The notes: generated by a model from the sequence alone, not told the origin. Shown: positions 9,290-19,700, counted from the first letter of the stretch. The stretch: 64,000 nucleotides of DNA from an uncultured Verrucomicrobiota bacterium (GCA_903845125.1 CAIMWS010000506.1:33520-97519), one strand, 5' to 3'. Numbers and translations are program-made.

Positions 9290-9688
9290 TTAACTAATTC
9301 CGGTGCGGAAAGTGGCCGACCGGCCGAACCCGGTGCGGGTGGTGCTGCTGGCGGCCTTGGCGCGCAGGGCTGAATGAGCGGCCTGGGCATTGGCCACGGC
9401 GCCGGAGGCGGGCTTGGAGGCGGTCAGCGCGCTGGTGTGGGCTTCCGGAGACCAGGAACCGCCCGCGAAATAGCCCCGCGCCGGATCGTAGTGGTTATAG
9501 GGATACGGGAACCAGTTGCCATAATGCGCGTGGTAGTAGCCGGCCCCGGGCACGTAGTGGTTGTTGGTGTAAGTGTTTTCGGTGGATAGCTCCACCGGGG
9601 GCAAATCGCGGGGCTGCCGGGAGCAGCCCATGGGCAGTGTGGTCAAGGCCCCGGACAGGATCAGAATCACCTTTTTACAGCGTTTCAT
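9290..9688 (-). CDS. Small lipoprotein in YjfM position
   Basis: 132 residues with a short lipoprotein signal ending in LPMGC, giving a lipid-anchored Cys22. The mature part is rich in Tyr, His, Gly and Ala (HYVPGAGYYHAHYGNWF) and ends in a Ser/Thr/Ala-rich tail. No domain is recognised with certainty. Its place between DUF350 and the ATP-grasp gene matches yjfM (DUF1190) in enterobacteria, although sequence likeness to DUF1190 is at best weak. It is probably exported to the outer membrane, with a role linked to its two neighbours. The function is unknown. Confidence 0.75.
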   Translation of the reverse strand: MKRCKKVILILSGALTTLPMGCSRQPRDLPPVELSTENTYTNNHYVPGAGYYHAHYGNWFPYPYNHYDPARGYFAGGSWSPEAHTSALTASKPASGAVANAQAAHSALRAKAASSTTRTGFGRSATFRTGIS

Positions 9689-9759
9689 GGGATATTCCTG
9701 CGCTTACCGAGGACGGCGGCAGCCGGCAATCATTTTCCGCCCGGCTGCCAAGGAGCCGT

Positions 9760-10074
9760 TCAGCCGATGATGGCGGCCGCGACGAGGATGCAGGTGCCGA
9801 TAATCACCGCCGCGCCGATCATGGCGGCGGGCAGGTTTTTGTTTTCGATGATTTCGCGGTGCAGATCCCCCGGGGTGGCGAGGTCGAATATTTTATACCC
9901 AACGATGGAGAGCACGATCCCCACCAGGGCAAACAGGACGGTGTAAAGCAGAGCCTCCCACAAGGTCTTGGCGTGCCAATCCCCGGCTGTTCCACCGGGA
10001 ACCTCGGCTTGAATCCGGGCCGGCAGCGTGAAGAGCAGTCCGGCCACAAGGGTTTTCATCTTTTCTTTGAACAT
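9760..10074 (-). CDS. DUF350 membrane protein (YjfL-like)
   Basis: 104 residues from ATG 10074. The N-terminus looks like a signal or first membrane segment (MKTLVAGLLFTLPARIQA), followed by a membrane helix (LLYTVLFALVGIVLSIVGYKIFD), the DUF350 signature HREIIENKNLPAAMIGAAVIIG and a last hydrophobic helix. A GTG at 10098, preceded by AAGG, is an alternative start, and ATG 10059 is another. DUF350 genes commonly sit beside glutathionylspermidine-synthase-like genes, as here. The protein is predicted to act in the inner membrane; its role is unknown. Confidence 0.82.
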   Translation of the reverse strand: MFKEKMKTLVAGLLFTLPARIQAEVPGGTAGDWHAKTLWEALLYTVLFALVGIVLSIVGYKIFDLATPGDLHREIIENKNLPAAMIGAAVIIGTCILVAAAIIG

Positions 10075-10128
10075 AAGCGCATTGCCGTTGAATTTCACTT
10101 ACCTTAACCGGCCGGGGCGCTGGTCACA

Positions 10129-10134
10129 ATTATA
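10129..10134 (-). promoter_or_regulatory. Predicted -10 box for the DUF350 operon
   Basis: On the minus strand a perfect TATAAT lies about 55 bases before ATG 10074 and about 30 before GTG 10098. A TTGCAT at 10159-10154 is a poor -35 match with a 19-base spacer. It sits directly after the terminator of the isochorismatase gene, which fits independent transcription of the three-gene set. Confidence 0.4.
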
Positions 10135-10140
10135 AAAGGC

Positions 10141-10166
10141 CTGGCTTTTTAGAATGCAAAAGCCAG
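10141..10166 (-). terminator. Intrinsic terminator after the isochorismatase gene
   Basis: A 9-bp perfect stem (CTGGCTTTT / AAAAGCCAG) with an 8-base loop. On the minus strand it is followed by GCCTTTTATAA, a short T-rich tract. It lies 13 bases after the stop at 10179, between two minus-strand units. Confidence 0.6.
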
Positions 10167-10178
10167 CCCAGCGGGGGA

Positions 10179-10736
10179 TCAGGTTTTGATCAGCTTGGAA
10201 ATGGCCCGGAACTGGGGATGGCTGGAGGCTACGGTTAATTCCAGGATCGCCGCCTCGGAAGTGGTGATGGTGGCTCCGGCCTGGCGCAGGCGGTCCAGGG
10301 CCAGCTGGCGGTCCAGCTCTTTGCGGGAACCCACCGCATCGGCGGCCAGGAAAGGCATCCGCTCGAAAGCCAGGGCATCCAGTGCGGTTTGGGCCACGCA
10401 GACATGGGACTCAATGCCCGCCATGAGGATTTGCAGGCGCTGGCTGTTGAGGATGGCTTCGCGGGCGGCGTCATCCTGGAAAACACTGAAGCCGGTCTTC
10501 TCGAACCGGGTGGCTTGGTCCAGCGCTGGTTGCAATGGTTCCACGGTCTTGCCCAGCCCCTTGGGGTATTGCTCGGTGACGATGACGGGCACCCCCAGCA
10601 ACCGGGCCGCCTCCACCAGGATCCGGGTGCGCTCGACGATCTGGTCGAAACCGGGAACGTGGTTGCGGAAGGCTTCCTGCAAGTCGATGACCAGCAGCAA
10701 CGTGTTATCCACCGACAGCATTTTTTCGTTTCTCAT
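10179..10736 (-). CDS. Isochorismatase-family hydrolase
   Basis: 185 residues, single domain. The Asp-Lys-Cys triad of the cysteine hydrolase family is present: Asp18 in LLVIDLQEAF, Lys80 in RFEKTGFS and Cys113 in GIESHVCV. The cis-peptide region before the Cys (MAGIES) is also conserved. The length and the VTEQYPKGLG motif match the YcaC/ISOC1-like branch, which hydrolyses amides or is of unknown substrate, rather than true isochorismatase of siderophore synthesis. It has its own terminator and faces away from the next gene; no pathway partner is seen. Confidence 0.88.
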   Translation of the reverse strand: MRNEKMLSVDNTLLLVIDLQEAFRNHVPGFDQIVERTRILVEAARLLGVPVIVTEQYPKGLGKTVEPLQPALDQATRFEKTGFSVFQDDAAREAILNSQRLQILMAGIESHVCVAQTALDALAFERMPFLAADAVGSRKELDRQLALDRLRQAGATITTSEAAILELTVASSHPQFRAISKLIKT

Positions 10737-10876
10737 GGCGGGCAGTCAGGCTACCGAAAACCGGGCCTGGGCGAAACAAAATTCCCGGCCCAAATGCCGG
10801 CCCGCGACAGGGGGGAATTTAGGCCTTGCCGCGCCGCCCTGAACACCGCAAGTTCTACCCACCAACTGAAGGAACC

Positions 10877-13800
10877 ATGATGCTGCACATTGCCCGACTG
10901 AAGAATTCCCGGCGGCCAGGCCGGAAGCCAGGAAACTATTTGCCTGTGGCCGGTCTCGCAGCCGGAATCGCCGCGGCCTGGCTGGCAACCCTGAGTGTGG
11001 GCGGGGCCGCCATGATGGATCCCGCTTTGGACGATCCCCAAGCCGAATGGTGTTACCTGGCCAAATCAACGACGGTGATCGGGGTGCCTTATCAGCCGGA
11101 TGTCACGCAGATCACCTATGATGGAGCGGTGTTCACCCGCCATGCCGAGCTCTGTTTTTTCCACGGCTCGAACGACGTGCCCTTGCTGGCCCGCAGCAAA
11201 ACCTTTTTGGAGGGGTGGATTCCGGTGGTGCAATTCGCCTGGCAGGCGGGTGGCATCGGCTACGATATCGAATATTTTGCCTTTCCGCTCGAGGGGGAGG
11301 CCGAAGAGAACACCGTCAACTTTGTGCAGGTGCGGATGCATAATGGGGGGGCGCAGCTGGCCGGTGGGAAGTGGACGGCGGCGCTGCGGCACAGCGGGCG
11401 GGATTACCGGAATGGCGGGGTGGCCTTTTCCCCCGCCTGGCGCTACGAGATGACTGATGCCGCCAGCTTCCGCGATGGAAAGCTGGTCTGCGCCTTCCCT
11501 CCGGGAGCCAGCCGGGAGGCGGTGCCGGGGGTCGCTTACGAGAAACCGTTTGCCGGGTTTGAGCAGAGCCTGACCGCCCGTGCCGAGTGCTGCCTGGTCC
11601 GTTACCAGCGCCCGCTGCGGCCGGGTGAGACGTTTGCCGCCACCTTCAAAATGCCGCGAATTCCAGTGCCCGGAAGCAATACGGTATTCCTGGCAAAACT
11701 GGCCCGGGCCGATTACGGGGCTTATCGCGCCCGGACGATCCGTTATTGGCGGGAGAAATTGGCCGGCTGCGCCGAGTTTGAATTTCCGGAGCGGCGGGTC
11801 CAGGATGCCCACCGCGCCAGCCTGGTGCACCTGCTGCTCGGCACCCGTAGCCAAAATGGGCGCCGGATGCAGACGGACGGCCTGCCCTACCCGGATTTTT
11901 TCCTTACCTCAGTGCCGGAGGTGACGATGCACTGCCTGACCAGCGGCTACCTGGAGCATCCCAAGGAACGCCTCATTCCCGATTCCCTGGCGCAGCAGCA
12001 GGCGGATGGCCTGTATTTCGACCGGGCGGTTTCCCAAGGCCGCATCATTCCCGCCACCCAGGGGCACATCCTTTATTCGATCGCCATGACGGTGCTGTTC
12101 ACCCAGGACCAGGCACTGGCGCGGAAAATCTACCCCAGCCTGCGTCAAGCCGTGGCCTTTGTGGAAAATTCGGTGCGGACCAATCAATACGGGCTGCTGC
12201 CACGCTGCTGGCCCTACGACGCGGAAATGATCGATGGCCACTACACCGGGCAGAACCTGTTCGCCCTCATGGGGGTACGGTGCGCGGTGCGCGTGGCCCG
12301 GTTCCTGGGGGAAGCCCGGGACGCCAGCGCCTGGACCGACCTGGCCCACGCCTACGAGGCCAGCCTACGCAAGGCGATCGATGCTTCAGCCAAACCGAAC
12401 GGCTATGTGCCGACCGGGCTTTACGATTTCCTCAGCGGTCCCGCCGCCCCACGCGGATTCCCGGATTATGGGTGTAACTCCGATTGGGAAAACATGCTGC
12501 TGGCCTGCCCGACCGAGGTCCTGGCCCCGGGGGATCCACGGGTGAGGGGAACGCTCAACCAGGTCCGCCAAGGGTATGCCGAGGGCATCATGACCTACCG
12601 CCATGGCCAGCACCTGCACCAGTATATCACTTCCAACATGATCGAGCAGTATGCCGCGATGGGTGACGCCTTCACGGCCTGGAAAGATTTCTACCACCAA
12701 TTGCTCCACAGCGGCTCGACCCATGAAAGCTTTGAAAACCTGGTCGTGCCGTGGACCGACCGGCAGGTGGATCCCGGCTGCCCGCCGCCGCACGTGTGGG
12801 GCACCAGCAAACAGGGGTTGATGGTCCGCAACCTGGTGCTGATGGAATATGGCGGCCGGTGCGGCCTGGAGCCTGACCGCAGGGAACTGTGGCTCTTCCA
12901 TTGCCTTTCGCCGGCGTGGGTGAAACCCGGCGCCCGGGTGAGCCTGAAAAATGCCCCCACGGAGTTTGGCCTGGTGGAGGCGGTGATGAACTTCGAACCG
13001 GAGAGCGCGACGGTGACCTTATCCGGACGATTCCACACCCCGCCGGCTGCGGTGCGGCTGCGGGTGCCCTGGTTCAAAGAACTGGTTCGATTCACCACCG
13101 ATGCGCGCACGCAACGCCGCGAGGGGGATTCCCTCCTGGTCAGCCCGGACGCCACGCGGATCACGCTGGAATGGAAGGACCGTCCGGGCGCCCATGAGGG
13201 CACCCTGGCCGCCATCCTCACCGATTATCGTTCCGCGAACCGTTTTGCCGGGATCGATAAACAGGGCCGCCCCATCATCCAACCCGGCCAGCCATTCCTG
13301 CTCCCCGATGAAAAACGCCCCGGACCGCAGCCGCTCAGTTTTGCCCTGGTCCGCGAGGCGTTCCTGCACGAATACGGGCGGCTGGCCCGGGAAAGCGTCG
13401 AGAAAGGGGGCCAGTTGCAGAAGGTGACCGCTCCCGCCCTGTTGACGGCGGAAGAACGCCAGCGCCGTTTCGCCGCCGAACATGGATCTTTTTCAATCAT
13501 CAAAAACCTGGCCACCGGCTGCGCGGTGGAAGCGTCCGCCAGCCTGCCGGATCACGGCCCTGAACTGGCCACGGACGGCAACTTGAGCCTGGACTCGAGC
13601 TGGCAGGCCGATCCCTGGCCGCAGTGGCTGAAGGTGGATCTCGGCAAAGTGCGCCGCCTCAAGGGGGTCCACGTCTGGACCTACTGGGGCAATGGCCGTT
13701 ACTACCAATATACGGTCGAGGTTTCCGCCGATGGCCGGGATTGGTTTCTGGCGGGCGATCAGCGAGGGAACGTCCAGCCGGCGACAGCGGCGGGGGATGC

Positions 13801-13909
13801 GTTCGGTTTTGCTCCGCGCGAAGTGCGGTACATCCGGGTGAACCTGCTGTTCCACAGCCTGAATCCGGGCGCGCATATCGTGGAGGTGGGGGCCACCGCG
13901 GCCGATTGA
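10877..13909 (+). CDS. Secreted glycosidase-like (alpha,alpha-barrel) protein with C-terminal F5/8 type C domain
   Basis: 1010 residues from ATG 10877, with AAGGA just upstream. A hydrophobic export signal lies around residues 24-46 (AGLAAGIAAAWLATLSVGGA). Residues about 60-280 form a beta-rich domain. Residues about 290-670 look like a six-hairpin barrel (DGLPYPDFF, TQGHILYSIAMTVLF, CNSDWENMLLACPTEVL). The last 140 residues, after FSIIKNLATGC, are a galactose-binding-like discoidin domain (LATDGNLSLDSSWQ, WLKVDLGKVRRLKGVHVW, VRYIRVNLLFHS). This suggests an enzyme acting on a complex polysaccharide, but the family and catalytic acids are not certain. An MFS transporter gene follows on the same strand. 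Confidence 0.75.
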   Translation: MMLHIARLKNSRRPGRKPGNYLPVAGLAAGIAAAWLATLSVGGAAMMDPALDDPQAEWCYLAKSTTVIGVPYQPDVTQITYDGAVFTRHAELCFFHGSNDVPLLARSKTFLEGWIPVVQFAWQAGGIGYDIEYFAFPLEGEAEENTVNFVQVRMHNGGAQLAGGKWTAALRHSGRDYRNGGVAFSPAWRYEMTDAASFRDGKLVCAFPPGASREAVPGVAYEKPFAGFEQSLTARAECCLVRYQRPLRPGETFAATFKMPRIPVPGSNTVFLAKLARADYGAYRARTIRYWREKLAGCAEFEFPERRVQDAHRASLVHLLLGTRSQNGRRMQTDGLPYPDFFLTSVPEVTMHCLTSGYLEHPKERLIPDSLAQQQADGLYFDRAVSQGRIIPATQGHILYSIAMTVLFTQDQALARKIYPSLRQAVAFVENSVRTNQYGLLPRCWPYDAEMIDGHYTGQNLFALMGVRCAVRVARFLGEARDASAWTDLAHAYEASLRKAIDASAKPNGYVPTGLYDFLSGPAAPRGFPDYGCNSDWENMLLACPTEVLAPGDPRVRGTLNQVRQGYAEGIMTYRHGQHLHQYITSNMIEQYAAMGDAFTAWKDFYHQLLHSGSTHESFENLVVPWTDRQVDPGCPPPHVWGTSKQGLMVRNLVLMEYGGRCGLEPDRRELWLFHCLSPAWVKPGARVSLKNAPTEFGLVEAVMNFEPESATVTLSGRFHTPPAAVRLRVPWFKELVRFTTDARTQRREGDSLLVSPDATRITLEWKDRPGAHEGTLAAILTDYRSANRFAGIDKQGRPIIQPGQPFLLPDEKRPGPQPLSFALVREAFLHEYGRLARESVEKGGQLQKVTAPALLTAEERQRRFAAEHGSFSIIKNLATGCAVEASASLPDHGPELATDGNLSLDSSWQADPWPQWLKVDLGKVRRLKGVHVWTYWGNGRYYQYTVEVSADGRDWFLAGDQRGNVQPATAAGDAFGFAPREVRYIRVNLLFHSLNPGAHIVEVGATAAD

Positions 13910-13965
13910 CGCCTGGTGAATGAGGAGACCGGCTGGCCATTTCTGTGGACCGCAGCGGGCTTCGC

Positions 13966-15408
13966 ATGGATAATTCGACTCCTATGGACTCGAAAACAAC
14001 ACCGGAAAAAGAGACGTCCGCACCCCGCCGGCGGGGCTGGTTCCGCTGGGTGATTTGCGCGGTTTTGTTTTTCGCCACCACCATCAATTACATCGACCGC
14101 CAGATCATTGGCATCCTGAAGCAAACCTTGGAGGTGCAACTCGGGTGGTCGGAAAAGGATTACGCCCAGATCGTCTTCTCCTTCCAGGCGGCCTATGCCA
14201 TCGGCTACCTGGTGGGGGGCCGGATGATGGACTGGATCGGCCTGCGTTTGGGGTATGCCCTGGCGGTGGGCTTGTGGAGTGTGGCGGCGGTGGCGCACGG
14301 GTGGATGCGGTCGGTTTCCGGATTTTGCGCCGTGCGCGCCGGCCTGGGTTTGGCGGAGGGGGGCAATTTCCCGGCCGCCATCAAAACGGTGGCGGAGTGG
14401 TTCCCCCGCCAGGAGCGGGCCCTGGCCACCGGCATTTTCAATGCGGGCAGCAATGTCGGGGCGTTGGTCACGCCCATCCTGGTGCCGTGGCTGACCCTGC
14501 GGTTCGGCTGGCCGGCGGCCTTTTGGGTGACCGGCAGCCTGGGGTTTTTCTGGCTGTGCTCGTGGGTGTGGCTTTACCGCCATCCGGCCACGCATCCCCG
14601 GCTGGGCCAGGCTGAACTGGCCCATATTCAGAGCGATGCCCCGGATCCCGCGGTGCGGGTATCCTGGCTGGCGCTGCTGGGCTGCCGGCCAACCTGGGCT
14701 TTTTTGCTGGCCAATTTCCTGGTCAGCCCAGTCTGGTGGTTTTACCTGTTTTGGATCCCGAGCTTTCTGAACAAACAATATCACCTGAACCTCCAGGATC
14801 TGGGAGCACCGCTGGTGGCCATCTACCTGTTCGCCGATGTGGGGAGCATCGGCGGGGGCTGGCTCTCCTCCCATTGGCTGAAAGGCGGGTGGAGTGTCAA
14901 TGCCGCGCGCAAAACCGCTTTGCTGGTTTGCGCGCTGTGCGTCGTGCCCATATATACGGCCTCCTCGGTGAGCCAGCTTTGGCTGGCGGTCGGCCTGATC
15001 GGCCTGGCGGCGGCGGCCCACCAGGGCTTTTCGGCTAATCTTTACACGGTGGTGTCGGACACCGTGCCCCGGCAATACGTCAGTTCCGTGGTTGGGATCG
15101 GCGGGATGGCCGGCGCCATCGGCGGCATGATTTTCGCCAAGATCGCCGGGCACGTTTTGCAGGAGGGGCAATTATCACAGTCTTTGTATGTCCTGGCCAG
15201 CGCGGCGGGCATGGCTGGGGGGGGCGGCCTGGCCGCGGGTGCGGGGGGCAGCCTGTTTTGCCTGCCCGCCCAGGCGTTGGTGCTGCAGCAGGGGCATGCC
15301 TACCAGCCGCTCTTTATCATGGCCTCCCTGGCATATTTGATGGCGCTGGGCCTGGTCCACCTGTTGCTGCCGAAAATGCGGCCCATGCAGCCGGTGGTTC
15401 CTGCGTGA
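13966..15408 (+). CDS. MFS transporter, hexuronate (ExuT-like) anion:cation symporter family
   Basis: About 480 residues with roughly 12 membrane segments. The signature INYIDRQIIGILK in the first helix, the loop GRMMDWIGLRLGYALAVGLWS and AGLGLAEGGNFPAAIKTVAEWFP are typical of the ACS family that imports hexuronates and similar sugar acids. The start is uncertain: GTG 13945, ATG 13966 and ATG 13984 are all in frame without a clear ribosome site. A Gly/Ala-rich stretch of about 44 residues is inserted between the usual last helix pair (after AGHVLQ, before GHAYQPLF). Downstream of a glycosidase-like gene, it probably imports a released sugar acid. Confidence 0.87.
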   Translation: MDNSTPMDSKTTPEKETSAPRRRGWFRWVICAVLFFATTINYIDRQIIGILKQTLEVQLGWSEKDYAQIVFSFQAAYAIGYLVGGRMMDWIGLRLGYALAVGLWSVAAVAHGWMRSVSGFCAVRAGLGLAEGGNFPAAIKTVAEWFPRQERALATGIFNAGSNVGALVTPILVPWLTLRFGWPAAFWVTGSLGFFWLCSWVWLYRHPATHPRLGQAELAHIQSDAPDPAVRVSWLALLGCRPTWAFLLANFLVSPVWWFYLFWIPSFLNKQYHLNLQDLGAPLVAIYLFADVGSIGGGWLSSHWLKGGWSVNAARKTALLVCALCVVPIYTASSVSQLWLAVGLIGLAAAAHQGFSANLYTVVSDTVPRQYVSSVVGIGGMAGAIGGMIFAKIAGHVLQEGQLSQSLYVLASAAGMAGGGGLAAGAGGSLFCLPAQALVLQQGHAYQPLFIMASLAYLMALGLVHLLLPKMRPMQPVVPA

Positions 15409-15422
15409 GCCGGTTCGGCTCC

Positions 15423-16760
15423 CTACTGGGCGGCGATGCCATAGAGGCTTTTGGAGGTGCGGATGAATAGCCGCCGGCCGGCGACTGCCACCGAAGACAT
15501 CACCGGGCCTTCGCCCATGGGAATGGTGGCGAGAATTTCAAACTTTTCCCCGGCGGAAACCACCACCACGGTGCCTTCTTCACTGACACAATAGATTTTG
15601 CCATCGGCACCGGTGGGGGAAGCGTTGAAGATCTCGCGGATGCCCAAGCGGCCCTGCCAGACTTTTTCGCCGGTGGCCGGCTGGAAGCAAGTCAGTACCT
15701 GGCGGTCGCCATCCAGCACGAAGAGCTTGTCCCGGTAATACAAAGGCGTGCAGACATCCGGCACATAGATGGTGGTTTGCCAGGCTTCATCCGGGGGCCC
15801 CAGTTGGCCGGAGCGGCCGGTTCGCAAGGCGATCAGCATCTCCCTTTTAGGCCCGCAGGCGAAGACCAAGCCGGGGGCGCACACCGGGCTGGGGACAATG
15901 CGCCCGCCCGGGTTTTTCAGGCGGTTCAAACCGGAGTAACGCCAGATTTCAGCGCCGGTGTCCGGGTGGTGGGCGGTGACACAATCGGCGCCCAGGAGAA
16001 TGAGTTCCGTGCCGTTGGCGCCAGCCCGGGGCAGGGGAGTGGTGTAGGCCTCCATGGCTTCCTCGCGGGCGTCCGAGGGCCGCTCGTGCCGCCATAAGGT
16101 GCGGCCGGTGGCCGGGTCCAGGCAGATCAGCCAGGATTGGCGGGTGGGCCGGCCATCGAGGGCGTGGCCATAGGTGGGCGGATTGCGCTGCAGGAGCGGC
16201 ACGTAAAGTTTTCCGGCATACAGGAGGGGGCTGGCTCCATAGAGGAACAAGTTGGCGAAAGCGCCAAATTCCCCGCTGAGTTGGCGCTGCCAGGCCAGGT
16301 TGCCGTGGAAATCGTACGCGGCGAGGTCGCTGGACCCGAACAAGGCATAAACGCGCTGGCCATCGGTGACGGGCGAGCAGGAGGCCAGGTTGTTTTTGCC
16401 CTGCACGCGGTCCCCTTCGCCCACTTTCCGGGACCAGAGGATTTTGCCGTCCACGGCCTGGATGCAGAACAAACGCAGGTTTTTTTCGGGGTCGGGGCTG
16501 GATACGAAAACGTGGTTATCCCAAACCACCGGGGTGGCGCCGCTGCGGCCCGGCAGCGGGGTGCTCCAAACCGAGGGGTCGGCCAGGGTCCATTGCGCCG
16601 GGAGGTTGGTTTCCGAGGTGGCGCCATTGAAAAAAGGCCCACGCCATTGGGGCCAGTTTTCAGCCAAAGCGCAGCCAGGCCAGGCCCCCAGCAAACCGAG
16701 GCACACCCAGGCCCAGGGCTGGCTGGCCCACCAATTTTTCACCGCCGCAATCATGCCCAT
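15423..16760 (-). CDS. Secreted PQQ-like beta-propeller protein
   Basis: 445 residues from ATG 16760. A signal peptide (WVCLGLLGAWPGCALA) is followed by NWPQWRGPFFNGAT, the start motif of PQQ-like/BamB-like propellers of Verrucomicrobiota and Planctomycetota. Blade motifs repeat along the chain: VDGKILWSRKVGEG, LDPATGRTLWRHERP, TGAEIWRYSGL, ATGEKVWQGRLG. It has no obvious enzyme residues and may be a scaffold or a dehydrogenase-like protein. An in-frame TTG at 16787 overlaps the stop of the upstream GH3-fusion gene, so coupling is possible. Confidence 0.82.
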   Translation of the reverse strand: MGMIAAVKNWWASQPWAWVCLGLLGAWPGCALAENWPQWRGPFFNGATSETNLPAQWTLADPSVWSTPLPGRSGATPVVWDNHVFVSSPDPEKNLRLFCIQAVDGKILWSRKVGEGDRVQGKNNLASCSPVTDGQRVYALFGSSDLAAYDFHGNLAWQRQLSGEFGAFANLFLYGASPLLYAGKLYVPLLQRNPPTYGHALDGRPTRQSWLICLDPATGRTLWRHERPSDAREEAMEAYTTPLPRAGANGTELILLGADCVTAHHPDTGAEIWRYSGLNRLKNPGGRIVPSPVCAPGLVFACGPKREMLIALRTGRSGQLGPPDEAWQTTIYVPDVCTPLYYRDKLFVLDGDRQVLTCFQPATGEKVWQGRLGIREIFNASPTGADGKIYCVSEEGTVVVVSAGEKFEILATIPMGEGPVMSSVAVAGRRLFIRTSKSLYGIAAQ

Positions 16761-16783
16761 GTTTTTCAGACGCCGGCCCGGGC

Positions 16784-19700
16784 TCAAGGCTTCATCGTCA
16801 CCTCGAATGATCCGCGCAGCCGGATGTCTTTGGAGGAGGCGCCGACCATGACTTCAAATTTGCCGGGTTCCACCACCCACTCGAGGTGGCGGTCCAGCAA
16901 TGCCAATTCATCGGGGCCCAGGGTGAATTGCGCTTCCCTGGTTTCTCCGGGGTTGAGAGTCAGCCGGGCAAAGCCGCGCAATTGCAGGACGGGAACAACC
17001 ATGGTGGAGATCGCGCGGCGCAGGTAAAGTTGCGCCACCTCCGTCCCGGCGCGCGAGCCGGTGTTGGCCACCTGGCAGGTGATCGTGAGGCGGCCGCCGG
17101 GCCCCGTCCTGGCCGGGCTGATTTTCAGCTGGCGGTATTCGAACTGCGTGTAGCTCAAACCGAAACCGAACTCATAGAGCGGCTCGGGATCCAGGTCCGC
17201 GTAAGGTTTGCCCCAGCCATGGTTCACCCAATAGTTTTTCGCGGGTTTGCTGTTGTAATAGACCGGCAGTTGGCCGGCGTGGCGCGGCACGGTAATGGTC
17301 AGCCGGCCGGACGGATTGCAGGCGCCAAATAAAACGTCCGCCACCGCCTGGCCGCCCAACTCGCCACCAATCCAGGCCTCCACCAGGGCTGGAACATGCG
17401 CCGACACCCAGCGGGTGGCCAGGGGGCGGCCATTGATCAGAACCACGACGGTGGGGGTGCCGGTTTCGTGCACGGCTTGGATGAGCTGCTCCTGCAATCC
17501 GGTCAGTTCCAGGGTGGCCACGTCGTAGCCTTCACCGTCCGTTCCTTTTTTGCCGGGAGCGCGCCATTCGTTTTCGCCCACCACCACCACCGCCACCTCC
17601 GCGGCCCGGGCGGCGATCCGGGCCTGCTCGATTTCGTTCACTTCCCGGCCGGTGACGGCGCAGCCTTGGACATAGGTAACCCGGGTCTGCGGTGACACGG
17701 CGGCCTTGAGGCCGGCCAGGACGGTTACCACGGGTTGGAGGACCTTTAACGCGGTGTAATCGCCCAGTTGGTTGAGCGGGTGATCGGCGTTGGGGCCGAT
17801 GACGGCCAGGGAAGCCAGATTCGTTTTCAGCGGCAGCAAGCCGCCTGCGTTTTTCAGCAACACAATGCCCTCCCGTGCCGCCTGCAGGGCCAGCGCCACG
17901 TGGTTGGTGGCATGCGAAACCGCCAGCGCCCGCCGCTCATCGGCCAGCGGATTTTCAAAAAGGCCGAGGCGGAATTTCTGTTTCAACACCCGGCGAACCG
18001 AGCGGTCCACCAGTTCCATGGGGGTTCGGCCTTCCCGCACGCTCCGCACCAGATCCTGCAGGTAGGCTCTTTCGTGGGAGATGCCCACATCCACCCCCGC
18101 CCGCAGGGCTTGTTCGCCGGCGGCTTGTTCGGAGTCCGCCAGGCCTTCGTAGAGCAGGGTGGAGATGCCGCTGCCTTCGCTCAAGACGAGGCCATCGAAG
18201 CCCAATTCCTGGCGCAGGATGCGGCCGAGGATGAAATCCGACGCGTGCGTTGGGACGCCGTCGACGGCCGGGTAGGTGGCCATCACTCCCAGGGCGCCGT
18301 GCCGGCGGATGCCAGCCACCCAGGGGGGCAGGAACACCTCCCGCAGCGTGCGTTCGGAGATTTCCATGGCGCCCCGCTCCAGGCCGCTCAGGGGCTGGCT
18401 TTGGCCTGGGTAATGGCACAGGCCGGCGACGACCTTGTCAGGCGCGGACACTTGATCGCCCTGCGCGCCCTGGACGATGGCCTCGGCGATCCGGGCACAG
18501 AGGTATGGATCTTCACCATAGCCTTCCTGGTTGCGGCCCAGGCGGGGATCGCGGTTGGGCTCCACCACCAGGGTGAATAATTGGTGGATGCCCACCGCCC
18601 GCGCTTCGCGCGCGGCCGCGGCGTAAATCTGCTGCAGCAGGGCGGGATTCCAGGTGCTCCCCAGGGCCAGGCCTTCCGGGAAAATGGTGCCGCCGCTGCA
18701 CATCAGGCCATGGGTGCCCTCCTCGGTCTGGAGCAGGGGGATTTGGAGGCGGGTCGCCCGGGTGGCGGTCCGCTGCAGTTCGTTGAAAAACCCGGCTTGC
18801 TGCTTTGGGCCCTGGTGCAGGATGGTGTTGGCCAGGGTGAAAAAACCACCCGCCGGGCCGATCCCCGGCACCCATTTCCCGGCGGCGAATTTCCGGCAGG
18901 CTTCCATTTTGGCGGCGTCGGAGCCGCCCAGCTCCCCGACATAAACACACGGCATGTTGAGTTGCCCCACTTTTTCCTCCAGGGTCATGCGGCTCAGCAA
19001 GTCCTCCAGGCGCCGCTCGGTGGGGAGCAAGGCATCCTGGTAGTCCGGCCGGGGGCGCTGGACCGCCTCTCCCCGCTGGCCCGCCACATAAGTGGCGACC
19101 GCCTGCACGGTGTCGATCCACAGGGGATGGGCGGGATCCCGCGCATAAGCCAGGACGGCTTCCAACACATCCAGCCGCGTGGTTTGGAACTGGTTGGTGT
19201 TCCCCATCTCATGGCCGGCCAGCACCAGCCAGCCGCCCCGCTCCACGGCCTGCGTCAGCAGCGGCAGGAACTGCTCGAAGCTGCGGTTGTCGCTGGACAC
19301 TCCCAGCAATTGGGCCAGGTCGCCATAGGCTGGATCATTGGCGGTCTCGTCCAGGTAGCCGCGCCCGGCCAGGAATTGATGGGCCACCAGGGGCACATAA
19401 CTTTGCGATCCGCCCTCGCGCCCGAGCAGTTTCTGGCCGCAAGGATACCCGAAAGTCTGCGGCGACACCCCGAGCATGGACTCGATGAGTTGGGTGGCTT
19501 CGCGCAATTCCTGGCGCATTTGCCCGATGGTGTAATCCTCCAAGGCCTTGTCCCGGGACCAGGGGAAATTCCCGGTGCACGGATGGTTCAGGGAATGGTT
19601 GCCGATCTCGTGCCCCGCCGCCACCGCCTTTTTCCAGCCCTCCAGGCGTTTGCCGACATTACCGGGGGAAACGTAAAAGGTGGCCTTTACCCCCTGGCTG

